64,000 bases of DNA from Desulfopila inferna. GTDB lineage: Bacteria > Desulfobacterota > Desulfobulbia > Desulfobulbales > Desulfocapsaceae. The notes beneath the pieces are model-generated. The model saw nothing but the letters and a program-made list of their open reading frames with translations, did no database searches and was not told where the DNA came from. Shown here one piece after another: positions 36,257 through 45,376 of this stretch. The position numbers and the translations under genes were made by a program. Every line of letters begins with the position of its first letter. The stretch's first letter is position 1. The stretch lies in assembly GCF_016919005.1 (NCBI RefSeq), contig NZ_JAFFQE010000006.1, positions 266,721-330,720 on the forward strand. Reading direction: 5' to 3'.

Positions 36257-36805
36257 ATGACTTACGAAAAAGAAAAAGCACTACCCTTGAGAAGGCTTCA
36301 ACTCAGCAGGATTTTTCTTTACTCTTTCTTCGCCTTTTTCATAAACACAATTCCGGCTGAAGCTTATGTCGGCGGAAGAATTTCTTTCCAATGGCAGGCA
36401 AACCCGGCCGCAGAAAATGTTACAAGCTACAGGCTCTATTACGGATCCCAGTCCAGATTTGACTCCCGTGGAAATCTAAAGAGCAACTTCGCCTATGATC
36501 ACTACATAGATCTTTCAGAATCTGTACTGTGTAATAATTTGAGCTATAATAACGATTGCGAATATTTACCTAGAAGTGAATTCTACTGTGAAGGCTTAAA
36601 CAGTGGTACTCCCCAATGTACACTATCGAATCTTCAAGGAACCTTGCATCTGGCCTTAACCGCTCTTAGTCCCTCAGAGGAAAGTAATTATACCCGGGAG
36701 ATAAGGATAGCACCGAATAGTCAATCGACACCACCGGGCTCCGGAAGTTCAAATGTCAGAGCGCTCCCAGCTATCCGCATGCTGCTCCTTAATAGTGCTT
36801 CCTAG
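36257..36805 (+). CDS. Secreted protein with a fibronectin-III-like domain, 182 aa
   Basis: An N-terminal basic stretch is followed by a hydrophobic segment (IFLYSFFAFFINTI, then PAEA) as a signal peptide. ISFQWQANPAAENVTSYRLYYG is the start of a fibronectin type III-like domain (W..NP, YRLYYG). Two Cys pairs follow (VLCNNLSYNNDCEYL, FYCEG...PQC). The C-terminal tail is Pro/Ser/Gly-rich and ends in ALPAIRMLLLNSAS. It lacks a clear sorting signal. The ribosome site is poor. Gene reality is likely but not certain; the role is unknown. Confidence 0.6.
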   Translation: MTYEKEKALPLRRLQLSRIFLYSFFAFFINTIPAEAYVGGRISFQWQANPAAENVTSYRLYYGSQSRFDSRGNLKSNFAYDHYIDLSESVLCNNLSYNNDCEYLPRSEFYCEGLNSGTPQCTLSNLQGTLHLALTALSPSEESNYTREIRIAPNSQSTPPGSGSSNVRALPAIRMLLLNSAS

Positions 36806-36816
36806 CCCGAACATTC

Positions 36817-36894
36817 CATGAAATACTCACACTCTAGGTATGAAAATATAGTATATATATAGAGTGTTCATGTATGTGCCGAGTATTTTTCATG
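36817..36894. repeat. Long imperfect inverted repeat after the fibronectin-like gene
   Basis: CATGAAATACTC plus ACACTCTA (36817-36836) match TAGAGTGT (36860-36867) and GAGTATTTTTCATG (36881-36894) in reverse complement. This gives about 20 paired bases with a 13-base bulge on the right arm and a two-base length difference. It begins 12 bp after the stop codon. It may end transcription or be the remains of a small mobile repeat. Confidence 0.55.
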
Positions 36895-37182
36895 CAAGTT
36901 TTTCACCCTTCGAACGAGCCTGGCAGGCTCCTGTACAGGGTTATCACGAACTTGCAGTAGATTACAACGGATTTACTCGTGATGCCTCGTCCATAAACCT
37001 GCCAGACTCGCGAAATATCCTGGCTAAGCGTTCTGCACTTTCATCATATTGAAAGATGATCTCAAAAAGCGGTCTGTGGAATAGTATGAGAAAATATTTA
37101 GGCAGAATTTGGGAAAAACATGGTTCACCATATACAAGAGCAAGAAAAATTTGTTATTGTTAATGAGAATGTTTTAAATCTA

Positions 37183-37236
37183 AAACCCGCAGTCACTCCA
37201 ACTCCTGTGCAGGAGTGGCTGTGGTTTCAGCTTTTT
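37183..37236 (+). terminator. Terminator-like hairpin with T-run, no gene directly upstream
   Basis: AAACCCGCAGTCACTCC (37183-37199) pairs with GGAGTGGCTGTGGTTT (37212-37227), with one G-U pair, a mismatch and a one-base bulge, around a short loop. Three bases later comes CTTTTT. It lies 138 bp before the NadE-like gene. It might end a small RNA from 36.9-37.2 kb or act as an attenuator for the gene after it. Confidence 0.5.
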
Positions 37237-37373
37237 ATCGGCGTTAATGGCTATAACAAAAGAAATCTCCTGCGAATAGCACCAGGAAATGCTACTCAGG
37301 GAACTGAAATACCCTCTGTTGACAGGATAAGATAGTCTTCCGGTAATTTTCTAAGAACGATGAGGTTGCATAT

Positions 37374-38369
37374 ATGACAGATAGCTTTTCCGAAGCAGTC
37401 CTGAAGCTCGATCTCCAGCATGAGGCAGAGTTAATCTGTGAAAAAATTAAACACTACCTGAGAGTACCCTTAAAACGCAGGGGACTGATCGTTGCCATCT
37501 CTGGAGGAATAGATTCCAGTGCCAGCCTGGCGTTGGCTGTCAGGGCCGTCGGCAAAGACAAGGTCTTCTGTCTGCAGATGCCCGAGGCACATTCTTCGGA
37601 GGATACCATTGGCATCAGTTCAAGACTGGCCCAACATTTCGGAGTTGCGACGCAGCATGAGGATATCACCTCTATCCTTGAGGCCGTCGGCTTCTATAAG
37701 CGTTATGATGATGCCGTTCGTCAGGTTGTTCCTGAGTATGGACAGGGATGGAAATCAAAAATTGTCATACCCAATGTGGCAACCTCTAAAGGATTCACCT
37801 TTTTTTCTCTCATCGCACAGTCGCCAGACAATAATATCATTAAGCAACGTCTGCCGCATAAAACGTATCTGGCCATCGTCGCAGCGACGAACTTTAAACA
37901 ACGCATCCGCAAGATGCTGGAATATTATCATGCCGACCGTTTGAATTACGCTGTGGTCGGCACACCAAACCGGCTTGAGTATGATCAAGGATTTTTCGTC
38001 AAGCTGGGCGATGGCGCGGGAGATATCAAACCTATTGCCCATCTTTATAAATCACAGGTCTACATGATGGCTTCTTATCTGGGTGTACCTGAGGAGATAC
38101 GCAATCGCACACCGACCACAGACACCTATTCCCTGGAACAGGGGCAGGATGAATTTTATTTCTCGCTGCCTTATGCAGAGATGGATCTCTGCCTCTATGG
38201 AAAGAACCACAATATTGCTCCAAAAGAGGTAGCTCGAGCTATAGGTCTAAAAGAGGAACAAGTCAAAAGAATCTATCAGGACATTGACACCAAAAGGGCA
38301 ACCACCACATACCTGCAACTTCCACCTTTATTAGTATCTCCGGTCGTGGAGATAAATCATGAAGTCTAG
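37374..38369 (+). CDS. nadE: NAD synthase-like PP-loop amidotransferase, 331 aa
   Basis: GAGG lies 8 bases before the ATG. VAISGGIDSSASLAL (PP-loop SGGIDSS, residues 43-49) binds ATP. VKLGDGAGDIKPIAHLYKSQV, then LGVPEEIRNRTPTTDTY, and QGQDEFYF match the conserved NadE tail. There is no glutaminase domain, so it would use ammonia. Compared with standard NadE (about 270 aa) it has extra residues at about 120-175 and GTPNRLEYDQG in place of GTGNKSE. It stands alone between secreted-protein genes. It may be true NAD synthase or a relative that amidates a sugar or acyl carrier product in this locus; the changes make the second worth testing. Confidence 0.8.
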   Translation: MTDSFSEAVLKLDLQHEAELICEKIKHYLRVPLKRRGLIVAISGGIDSSASLALAVRAVGKDKVFCLQMPEAHSSEDTIGISSRLAQHFGVATQHEDITSILEAVGFYKRYDDAVRQVVPEYGQGWKSKIVIPNVATSKGFTFFSLIAQSPDNNIIKQRLPHKTYLAIVAATNFKQRIRKMLEYYHADRLNYAVVGTPNRLEYDQGFFVKLGDGAGDIKPIAHLYKSQVYMMASYLGVPEEIRNRTPTTDTYSLEQGQDEFYFSLPYAEMDLCLYGKNHNIAPKEVARAIGLKEEQVKRIYQDIDTKRATTTYLQLPPLLVSPVVEINHEV

Positions 38370-38439
38370 GAGTCCGTCGGATAATAGGCTTTTTTTTCAT
38401 AAGAGAGCTTGTCCTTCACTGCTATATCATTAGGAGCTT

Positions 38440-39234
38440 TCATTGCAGCCTCTTTCTGAAAAGCTCTTCGTTATTTATCATATACTGCGAAAGGATTTTA
38501 TAGCCCTCTTCGGAGATATGGCTACCGTCATCCTGAGTGAATTTTTTTTCCCGCATCAGTCCCTCTTCGTCAGCCAGTACTTGCTGGAACTCAAGCACAG
38601 ACAGGCCCTGCTCAGCAGCATATTTCTTCAACCATTCATTCACTTTCCTGACATCTAAATTAACACGCTCCTGATAGCTGACTTTCCCCATCAACCCTGC
38701 TATAAATCTCACAATCGTCTCTTTGAAACCTCCCCTTGGGCCCATTGTTATCTCGGTTGCAAGCAGAGGTTCTATACTGTTTTCACGGGAGAGACGCACC
38801 ATTTCACGATAGCTCTCCTGAATCCGGACGATAGCGTCATCCATCTTCCCAGGATCAGCTCTGAAAATATCATTTATGAATCCCCAGATCACAACCTTAC
38901 GGGGATTGAGATTAATGACATCATCTTGAAAACGATCCAACATTTCAAAGGACTGCTGCCCTCCGACTCCCTTGTTGATCATCGTCATGCCGGCTACTTC
39001 ATTCAACTTCAGGCCCTCAGCGTAAGATGCTCCAATAAGCACTATATCTATGTTGCTCTGTCTTTTCTGTTCGGGTGCAGAAAAGTCGGTTCCATGGGTT
39101 GGGGAAGTGGTTTCGCTATCTCCTCCATAGCCAACCGCCGGCAAAAAAACACATAAAATGCAAAAAATGCCGCTAATTATTTGCCACCAGCCTGTATGTA
39201 CTGATAATGGCTTGCGATGATCTCCCTGTAGCAT
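38440..39234 (-). CDS. SGNH/GDSL hydrolase, exported, 264 aa
   Basis: GAGGTTAAA gives a good ribosome site one base after the phosphatase stop. An N-terminal membrane/signal segment (WQIISGIFCILCVFLPAVGY) is followed by VLIGASYAEG (block I with the Ser), GVGG (oxyanion Gly), WGFINDI (Asn block) and DGSHISEEGY (Asp and His). The family removes or adds acyl groups on polysaccharides, in the periplasm in this case. It closes a four-gene minus-strand operon with nfeD, slipin and the phosphatase. It could be the O-acetyl esterase of the exported polymer. Confidence 0.83.
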   Translation of the reverse strand: MLQGDHRKPLSVHTGWWQIISGIFCILCVFLPAVGYGGDSETTSPTHGTDFSAPEQKRQSNIDIVLIGASYAEGLKLNEVAGMTMINKGVGGQQSFEMLDRFQDDVINLNPRKVVIWGFINDIFRADPGKMDDAIVRIQESYREMVRLSRENSIEPLLATEITMGPRGGFKETIVRFIAGLMGKVSYQERVNLDVRKVNEWLKKYAAEQGLSVLEFQQVLADEEGLMREKKFTQDDGSHISEEGYKILSQYMINNEELFRKRLQ

Positions 39235-39235
39235 T

Positions 39236-39925
39236 TTAACCTCGAGTGTCGGTTATTCCGGACATTAATCCATCCACACATCGTTCGATTCTTGCAAAAC
39301 ATTCTGCAAACTCATCAGAAGACTTGCCGTAGGGATCCTTAATATGATAACGACTCCAGCCTCGATATTGAGAAACAGACTCTCCTTCAAAAAAGGTAAG
39401 CAGGAAAAATTTATCGGAGTACTCGGGGAATCTGTTTCGCAGCAATCTGATTTGCTTCGGCTCCATAGCCAATACCATATCTGCCGTCTCTATCATTTCT
39501 GCATCAACCTGTTTGGGAATATGGCCAGCCAGATTCACACCACGAGATTTTGCCGCAGAAATTGCTGTTTGAGGAGAACCCGCATCTTTTACATGCAGTC
39601 CTGCAGAAAAAACCTTAAGCTCTTGATTGTCCCTCTGAAATCTGGAGGCAACATAATGATGAGCATATCCGCTTCGGCAAATATTGCCGAGACAGACAAA
39701 GAGGATCTCCTTGGGTTTTAAAGGAATAGCGGGATTCTTCTCCTGTAGACCATATACCGACCAGAAGGAATCTCTCAGAACATGCTTTACTGTTTGTCTG
39801 GCTTTCCTCAGGATCTGCATATCCCTCGCTTTCTGCACCAGCAATTTTTTTATAGCCCTGCTGTTAATAATTTCTTTCTCCATAAAATTAAAGTATTTTC
39901 CTTGTTTCACGGTATCAGCTTGCAT
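39236..39925 (-). CDS. Low-molecular-weight protein tyrosine phosphatase, Wzb-like, 229 aa
   Basis: The active-site loop is [11 protein letters not shown], with Cys78 and Arg84 (CX5R). [11 protein letters not shown] near residue 198 supplies the general-acid Asp. About 70 extra N-terminal residues, basic and probably helical, precede the normal domain; a start at 39883 would remove only 14 of them. Such enzymes dephosphorylate the Wzc-type kinase that controls chain length, yet no such kinase is in the window. The start overlaps the end of the slipin gene by 11 bases, which indicates coupling. Confidence 0.85.
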   Translation of the reverse strand: MQADTVKQGKYFNFMEKEIINSRAIKKLLVQKARDMQILRKARQTVKHVLRDSFWSVYGLQEKNPAIPLKPKEILFVCLGNICRSGYAHHYVASRFQRDNQELKVFSAGLHVKDAGSPQTAISAAKSRGVNLAGHIPKQVDAEMIETADMVLAMEPKQIRLLRNRFPEYSDKFFLLTFFEGESVSQYRGWSRYHIKDPYGKSSDEFAECFARIERCVDGLMSGITDTRG

Positions 39926-40724
39926 CAGTTTTCTTTGATGAGGTGCCGCCCCCAGGATTTTCAGGATTCCTGCCGCCTCCCTGCATGAAGTGCGATATCA
40001 TGTCCATGGGCAGCGGAAAGACAATAGTCGAGGCATTGCCGGTACTCATATCAGACAAGGTCGACAGATAGCGCAACTGCATGGCTCCGGAATTTCTGGA
40101 CATAACCTCGGCAGCCTCCACCAGTTTGACGGAGGCCTGCAATTCGCCCTCGGCATGTATGACCTTAGCCCGCCGTTCACGTTCAGCCTCAGCCTGCCGG
40201 GCGATGGCGCGTATCATGCTCTCATTCAGATCGACATGCTTGATCTCGACATTAGAAACCTTGATTCCCCATTCTTCCGTCTGCGAATCCAGTATTTCCT
40301 GGATATCGGCATTAAGCTTATCACGCTCCGACAGCATTTCATCGAGATCGTGCTTCCCCAGCACCGATCGCAGAGTGGTCTGAGCAAGCTGCGTGGTCGC
40401 TCCGCCATAATCCTCGACCCGGATAATGGCTCGCTCCGGATCAACAACACGATAATACAGTACGGCGTTGACACTCACGGTGACATTGTCTTTGGAAATT
40501 ACGTCCTGACTGGGAACATCCAGGGTAATGACCCTCAAGTCAACCCTCCTCATTACCTGCAGTCCGGGGATAATGATGACCAGACCAGGGCCTTTCACAC
40601 TCTGGAAGCGACCAAGAAAAAACACCACGCCGCGCTCATACTCCGGCAGAATACGAATGGCCGAAGCCAGAATAAGCACCAGCAGCCCGATAGGGGCGAG
40701 ATATGGAAGCAGTTCATTCAACAT
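39915..40724 (-). CDS. SPFH/stomatin-like membrane protein (slipin), 269 aa
   Basis: ATG at 40724 has AGGAGG 4 bases upstream; the frame is open to 40760. A single N-terminal membrane helix ([20 protein letters not shown]) leads into the SPFH domain ([20 protein letters not shown], then [20 protein letters not shown]). The long helix [20 protein letters not shown] follows, with a Gly/Pro-rich tail. Stomatins form membrane scaffolds and are the usual partner of NfeD proteases. It is 166 bp after the nfeD gene. Confidence 0.93.
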   Translation of the reverse strand: MLNELLPYLAPIGLLVLILASAIRILPEYERGVVFFLGRFQSVKGPGLVIIIPGLQVMRRVDLRVITLDVPSQDVISKDNVTVSVNAVLYYRVVDPERAIIRVEDYGGATTQLAQTTLRSVLGKHDLDEMLSERDKLNADIQEILDSQTEEWGIKVSNVEIKHVDLNESMIRAIARQAEAERERRAKVIHAEGELQASVKLVEAAEVMSRNSGAMQLRYLSTLSDMSTGNASTIVFPLPMDMISHFMQGGGRNPENPGGGTSSKKTDAS

Positions 40725-40890
40725 AGAACCTCCTGGGTTGTAAGAGATCTGTTTGGACAATCACTCATACCGCTTTTCAGTCGGTACATCCTCTTTCAAT
40801 ATTGATGATCTCGAAAAAAGCTCTGCAATATGCGCAATATTCGAGAAAGTTCTGTCCCCAACGACGTGGATCGAGCTTTTTACGAGCACG

Positions 40891-42366
40891 TCAGTCCTTT
40901 TCAGCAACATGCACTGTCAATCCTTCTATGCGATCCACCTTCATCTGCTGATCCTTGGAGACTGGTTTTTCACTGACTGCATTCCAGCGTTCGCCACTGA
41001 GGCGGATATGCCCTCGATAGACTCCTTCCGCGGCAATGAAATCTTCCAACGCCACTACCGTTTCATGCCGCATCTTTTCGATCCCGCTGGCGTGAGCACC
41101 CCTGCTCACCGACATAAACCGGGTGACCGTCCACAACATGAATCCGGCCGCAACCGCAGCCGTACCTCCAATGAGGGGCAGGGAAATTTTCTGATTCGTA
41201 CCGTCCATCAGGATGATCGAACCCACCACAAAGGCAACCATACCGCCGATACCCAGAATTCCAAAACTTGGCATAAATGCCTCGCCGACTATAAAGGCCA
41301 GGCCGAGCAGAATCAGAGCCAGCCCTGCATAGTTTACCGAGAGAACCTGAAAAGAAAATAGAGCTAGAATTAAACAGATTGCCCCGATTACTCCGGGAAA
41401 CAGGCTACCCGGGCTGGCAAGCTCGAAAATGATGCCGTAAAATCCGATGATCATCAGAAAGTAAGCGATGTTAGGATCGGTTATAACGCTAAGCAGCCTG
41501 GTTCTCCAGTCAGGATCCAGCCGATTCAGTTGCAGATCGGCGGTATTCAGAACGCGTTCACCACCTTCCATAACCACTGTACGTCCATTTATCTGTGACA
41601 ACAGATCATCAATGTCATTGGCAACAACGTCAATGACGTTTATCTCAAGCGCAGGCCCGGCACCTAAATTAACTGCTTCACGCACTGCTTTTTCGGCCCA
41701 TTCCGCATTGCGGCCGTGCCTTTGTGCCAATTCCCGAATATAGGCGACCGCATCTTCCAGGATTTTTCGCTCCATGGCGGAACCGCCCCTTCGCTTCTCT
41801 GCAGGCTGTTTGTCCTGGCCCTCTTCCGACACCTCACCTTCAGAATCGGCCTTTTTATCCTCTTCAGTGGGAGCGGTTTCCTCTTGTTCTTCCGGTGCAC
41901 CTGGCAATCCTCCCATCTGTACCGGAGTCGCGGAACCAAGGTTTGTAGCGGGTGCCATGGCGGCAATATGGCTGCCGTAAAGGATGTAGGTTCCCGCACT
42001 GGCAGCACGGGCGCCTGCGGGGCTGATATAGGTTGCCACCGGAACCGGAGAATTGAGGATTTCCCGGATGATGCCCCGCATGGCGTTCATCAGGCCACCC
42101 GGGGTATCCATTATCAGGATCACGATCTCGGCCTGCTCTTCGGAGGCCTGCTGTAAACCGCGGATGACATAATCCATGGTGGCAGGTCCTATGGCGCCAT
42201 CAATGGTCAGTATCAGACCCTGTTTCCGGGTGTCGGAATTTTCCGGCAGGACCTCTTCGACAAAAGACATCTGCAAAATGGCCAGTCCTGGAAAAAAGAT
42301 CAGCAGCCACCACATTTGTCGGAGTTTTCCGCCTCTGGCTAGATTCGCGATTTTTTTCGGAATCAT
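40891..42366 (-). CDS. NfeD-family membrane serine protease, long form, 491 aa
   Basis: GGAGTAGATAG precedes the ATG. After an N-terminal signal/helix there is a ClpP-like protease domain: LTIDGAIGPATMDYVIRGL, LIMDTPGGLMNAMR and GARAASAGTYILYGSH (probable nucleophile Ser123). AMERKILEDAVAYIREL supplies the likely Lys201 partner. An acidic, low-complexity loop (about 155-198) sits between them. Four membrane helices and a C-terminal OB-fold (GHIRLSGERWNAVSEKPV) complete the form seen in the archaeal 1510-N protein. It would cleave stomatin or membrane proteins as part of quality control. Confidence 0.92.
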   Translation of the reverse strand: MIPKKIANLARGGKLRQMWWLLIFFPGLAILQMSFVEEVLPENSDTRKQGLILTIDGAIGPATMDYVIRGLQQASEEQAEIVILIMDTPGGLMNAMRGIIREILNSPVPVATYISPAGARAASAGTYILYGSHIAAMAPATNLGSATPVQMGGLPGAPEEQEETAPTEEDKKADSEGEVSEEGQDKQPAEKRRGGSAMERKILEDAVAYIRELAQRHGRNAEWAEKAVREAVNLGAGPALEINVIDVVANDIDDLLSQINGRTVVMEGGERVLNTADLQLNRLDPDWRTRLLSVITDPNIAYFLMIIGFYGIIFELASPGSLFPGVIGAICLILALFSFQVLSVNYAGLALILLGLAFIVGEAFMPSFGILGIGGMVAFVVGSIILMDGTNQKISLPLIGGTAAVAAGFMLWTVTRFMSVSRGAHASGIEKMRHETVVALEDFIAAEGVYRGHIRLSGERWNAVSEKPVSKDQQMKVDRIEGLTVHVAEKD

Positions 42367-42946
42367 CTATCTACTCCGGGGAAGTATTAACCTGCTTGTG
42401 TATCTATAAATATCTATATCAGAATGTGATGTGTCAATGAAAAGAAGAGCCTGAGAGCGAACTTTTGACACCGGCATCATGATAAACTTTAATATTTGTT
42501 GAAGTGCAAAATGTTGCAGTGCCGCCTCGATGTGATAGGTGACCTCTGCACAACAGCGTCAGCATGGTGTCGTTTAGTGTGCAATGACAATATTTAGAAC
42601 CGTAAAGTCTGTTTTTTAGTTCTTTTGGCAAGAAAACAACCTGCAAGATGCTAAAAAGTTGATTTGGAGAGGATTCAGGTGCGAAATTCTTACAGGAAAG
42701 ATATAAGGAGCATGTTTACCATCCCTTTGACGACAAGTGCTTGGGAAAATCCATATCAAGGAGGATGGCCGACATCGCTGGTACAAACTTGATCCGGAAT
42801 CCATCTTTCTTTGATAGCTCTGGATCCCGGATCCATTATAACGGACACCAATCGGGGACCGTGATAACGACAAAAAGGGCTCTAGGAAGACCTTCAAGCC
42901 CGGCAGCATGAAAATGCTGAAATTCATCGGTAATCAGCAGAAGATC
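42367..42946. other. Gene-free stretch of 0.58 kb
   Basis: No gene is called. The plus-strand frame from about 42656 to 42910 is open and protein-like (it includes QERYKEHVYHPFDDKCLG) but begins after a stop and lacks a start codon with a ribosome site, so it may be a remnant. A small hairpin CAGCAT-GAAA-ATGCTG lies at 42904-42919. The promoter of nfeD should be near 42400. Confidence 0.4.
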
Positions 42947-43144
42947 CTATTCAGACTTGGCCTCCTCGATTGCCTTTTCTATTTCTTCACCTGCTCCCTC
43001 AATAGCATCCTTGGTGGCTTCTATCGATTTATCAACCTCTTCACCAGCTTTTTCGGCCGGTCCTTGAGAATCGCAGCCAAAGCTGAAGATTATTAGAGAG
43101 AAAGCGAGTATGAGCAACAGGGATGATACGATTTTTCTTTGCAT
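42947..43144 (-). CDS. Small lipoprotein with amphipathic helix, 65 aa
   Basis: AAAGGAG lies 8 bases before the ATG. The signal (MQRKIVSSLLLILAFSLIIF) ends in a lipobox SFGC, so Cys24 would be lipidated. The mature part is a single acidic/basic helix (AEKAGEEVDKSIEATKDAIE, then GAGEEIEKAIEEAKSE) with a heptad-like repeat. It resembles small entericidin-like or coiled-coil lipoproteins of unknown role. Its size and clean ribosome site support reality. Confidence 0.78.
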   Translation of the reverse strand: MQRKIVSSLLLILAFSLIIFSFGCDSQGPAEKAGEEVDKSIEATKDAIEGAGEEIEKAIEEAKSE

Positions 43145-43995
43145 GGTGAGGACTCCTTTAGAAGTGCATGGTAATAATCACGCTTTTTAACGATGTATGA
43201 GGAAAATAATCCTATTCATCATTTCCGGGCTTGCCCTGTAGACCAGTTTTTTCCACGGACAGCCTTTGTAATTTGTCTCAAACTCCCGGCTTCCAAGTAA
43301 TGAGGGCCGATGTAAGCTTTTTGAAACGTGTATTGCAATTAGAATAAAGCAATATTTTTTTATTACAAGGACTTGAGGTACAACTATTCTTTCCCTTCAG
43401 CCGGGAACGAATCGGTTAAGTCCCCGGCAACAACCCCGACTTGATTCGAATCGCCGGATGGAAACCCGCTTTGAATTTCGCCAAAGCTCTGTCATCCAGT
43501 CTTACGCCCATCCCACGTGATTGAGAAGTTACCGGAAATCGCAGCCTACGGGTTATTGTAAAGAACGCATTTGAGAAATCCAGCCAGGCATACAGCCCTG
43601 AGCATCGAGCTTAAAAAGGTCTTCAATCTGTAGATGTCGGCAACATTCCTCTGATAAGCCAGGAGCATATCCCTATTCTGCTTTTCAAAGATTGAGGGAA
43701 TTGTCCAGATCGCATTCCTTCTTTCACTGATGATATTTATTTTCCTTTAAGGGCAAAGGGCACAATAAAGTCGAATCACTCATGAAATCCTCGACTTAGA
43801 GATTTCGACTGTGCCAAATACCCTGCATGATGCGCTCAAAGCTGCGCTTGAGCATTGGTCGCGCGATGGGCGAACCAATTGGACCTGTCATTATTAAATG
43901 ACTGGGTATAACAACCGGCTAGAGAGCCGACAACAGGACCATTATCATCTTAGCAGATAAAAAAGATGAACCAAGATGCTATTGGAGGTTTTACC
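43145..43995. other. Gene-free stretch of 0.85 kb, possible gene remnants
   Basis: No intact gene. On the minus strand, 43735-43552, an open piece without a start reads like the end of a protein (IFEKQNRDMLLAYQRNVAD). On the plus strand, 43806-43889, a piece reads LHDALKAALEHWSRDGRTNW and then stops. Both lack starts, which suggests decay of older genes. A good ribosome site at 43983 belongs to the DUF1428 gene. Confidence 0.4.
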
Positions 43996-44358
43996 ATGGA
44001 AAGATATGTAGACGGATTCGTCATTCCTTTACCAAAAGACAAGGTGGAGGAATATAAAGACATAGCCGAAAAAGCAGGTTCCATATGGAAGGAACACGGG
44101 GCTCTGGAATATTGGGAGTGTTTAGGTGATGACCTGGAAATTCCAGATATGGTTTCTTTTAAAAAAGCTGCTAATACAGAGAAAAACGAAACCGTTGTTT
44201 TCGCATGGATCGTTTTCGAGTCCCGTGAACACCGTGACAAGGTAAATGCCGCAGTAATGGCTGATCCCCGAATGGGTGATATGATGCAACAGGGATCCGA
44301 GCCTTTTGATTATAAACAGATAGTTTACGGAGGTTTTAATACTCTGGTTAAAATGTAA
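43996..44358 (+). CDS. DUF1428 family protein, 120 aa
   Basis: GGAGG lies 7 bases before the ATG at 43996; the frame is open to 43966. YVDGFVIPLPKDKVEEYKDIAEKAG at the start, the run EYWECLGDDLE, VFAWIVFESREHRD and the end FDYKQIVYGGF match the DUF1428 family, a ferredoxin-like alpha/beta barrel of small monooxygenase shape. The family has no proven function. It stands alone, followed by two hairpins, and seems unrelated to the polysaccharide genes. Confidence 0.85.
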   Translation: MERYVDGFVIPLPKDKVEEYKDIAEKAGSIWKEHGALEYWECLGDDLEIPDMVSFKKAANTEKNETVVFAWIVFESREHRDKVNAAVMADPRMGDMMQQGSEPFDYKQIVYGGFNTLVKM

Positions 44359-44372
44359 TAAGACAAACAGTA

Positions 44373-44426
44373 AGCAGGAGTCGATTATTGCATCGCTCCT
44401 GCTGCCATACTGGTGTTTCAGTATGG
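44373..44426 (+). terminator. Two hairpins in tandem after the DUF1428 gene
   Basis: AGCAGGAG (44373-44380) pairs with CTCCTGCT (44396-44403), with CGAT/ATCG inside. CCATACTG (44405-44412) pairs with CAGTATGG (44419-44426). They begin 14 bp after the stop. No T-run follows, so they are more likely 3'-end stabilisers or a factor-dependent terminator. A third small one, TGGGTT-AACC-AACCCA, lies about 110 bp further. Confidence 0.5.
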
Positions 44427-44577
44427 AAAGAGCAACGCGCTGCTTTTCACGACCAAAAAAATGGCAAACCCCCTATCCTTTCTCCGCCATGACCACATAA
44501 GAACACTTTTGGGATTTGCCGAATCATTAACACCATGGGATGGGTTAACCAACCCAAATAGATCTTGGTCACTTCTC

Positions 44578-45366
44578 TCACAATCTATCTTTCTTCGTTA
44601 GGACAGTGCTCGCGCAATCACACAGATAACAATCAAGATCACAGTTACGCACCATCACTAGAAAGGCATACCAAACAATAAGACTCACCGATAGCATTTC
44701 GCCACCGTCTTCGATTACGCCTAAGATAAAGCTGACCTTCCAGCCTGCGTTTATAGCTATTTGAGCCATGTCGACAACGATACCGAAGAAGACCAAAATC
44801 ATTATCAGGAGGGCAAGGTCTTGGGATAATTTTCGGAACACCCTCGAGCCATTCCTGAAAGCCCAGGCGAGAGGAAGGAATATAATAATTACCGCAGCGG
44901 CTGAGACGGCGAGTTCTCCATAGTCTTGGAGCCTGAGCCCAAAAGCAGGTACCAGACTTAGATTTGCCGCAATATAGCCTCCGACTCTCTCATGTAATTG
45001 CAAGGCGTCATCAAGAAGAAAGTATACAAAAACCAATGCCCACAAAACATAACGCAGAGAAGCATTTCTAAATGAAATGAAGACCAGGATAATGATAATC
45101 CATAGAAATTTTAGATATTGGTACACTTCTGAATACCCTCTATCTTTTTCGAGATTAAGCAGAGGATTTTCATATATGGGCGTCAAACTATTAATAAAAT
45201 GCAGCATGACAAAGGCAAGATCACCACTAAGAAGTAAGATCAAGAAGAATGAGGCGCTACGCTCGTTGAAGTTTTTTATATCTTCTTGGGCTGTTATGAT
45301 TTTATGCATCATTATCAGGCCTAGCTTGTTTACTAGCTTTACGGTTTCCAGCCAGGGTTCGTCCAC
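44578..45366 (-). CDS. Membrane protein of unknown function, 262 aa
   Basis: Six or so hydrophobic segments are visible (for example FFLILLLSGDLAFVMLHFI, FLWIIIILVFISF, LRYVLWALVFVYFLL and LLIMILVFFGIVV). Acidic and His residues lie at the membrane edge (LLDDALQLHERVG, GVIEDGGEMLSVS), which might bind a metal or protons. The C-terminus has four Cys (NCDLDCYLCDCA). The start is uncertain: GTG at 45366 or ATG at 45312 and 45309, none with a strong ribosome site. No family is recognised with confidence. Confidence 0.65.
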   Translation of the reverse strand: MDEPWLETVKLVNKLGLIMMHKIITAQEDIKNFNERSASFFLILLLSGDLAFVMLHFINSLTPIYENPLLNLEKDRGYSEVYQYLKFLWIIIILVFISFRNASLRYVLWALVFVYFLLDDALQLHERVGGYIAANLSLVPAFGLRLQDYGELAVSAAAVIIIFLPLAWAFRNGSRVFRKLSQDLALLIMILVFFGIVVDMAQIAINAGWKVSFILGVIEDGGEMLSVSLIVWYAFLVMVRNCDLDCYLCDCASTVLTKKDRL

Positions 45367-45376
45367 AAGGAGAAGA

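Larger units (their letters stand above)
36806..37373. other. Gene-free stretch with two strong inverted structures
   Basis: Short frames at 36864-37052 and 37120-37335 are open but lack ribosome sites and family features. The stretch holds a long imperfect inverted repeat right after the upstream stop (36817-36894), a small perfect one (GAGCCTG/CAGGCTC near 36915) and a terminator-like hairpin (37183-37236). Confidence 0.5.
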
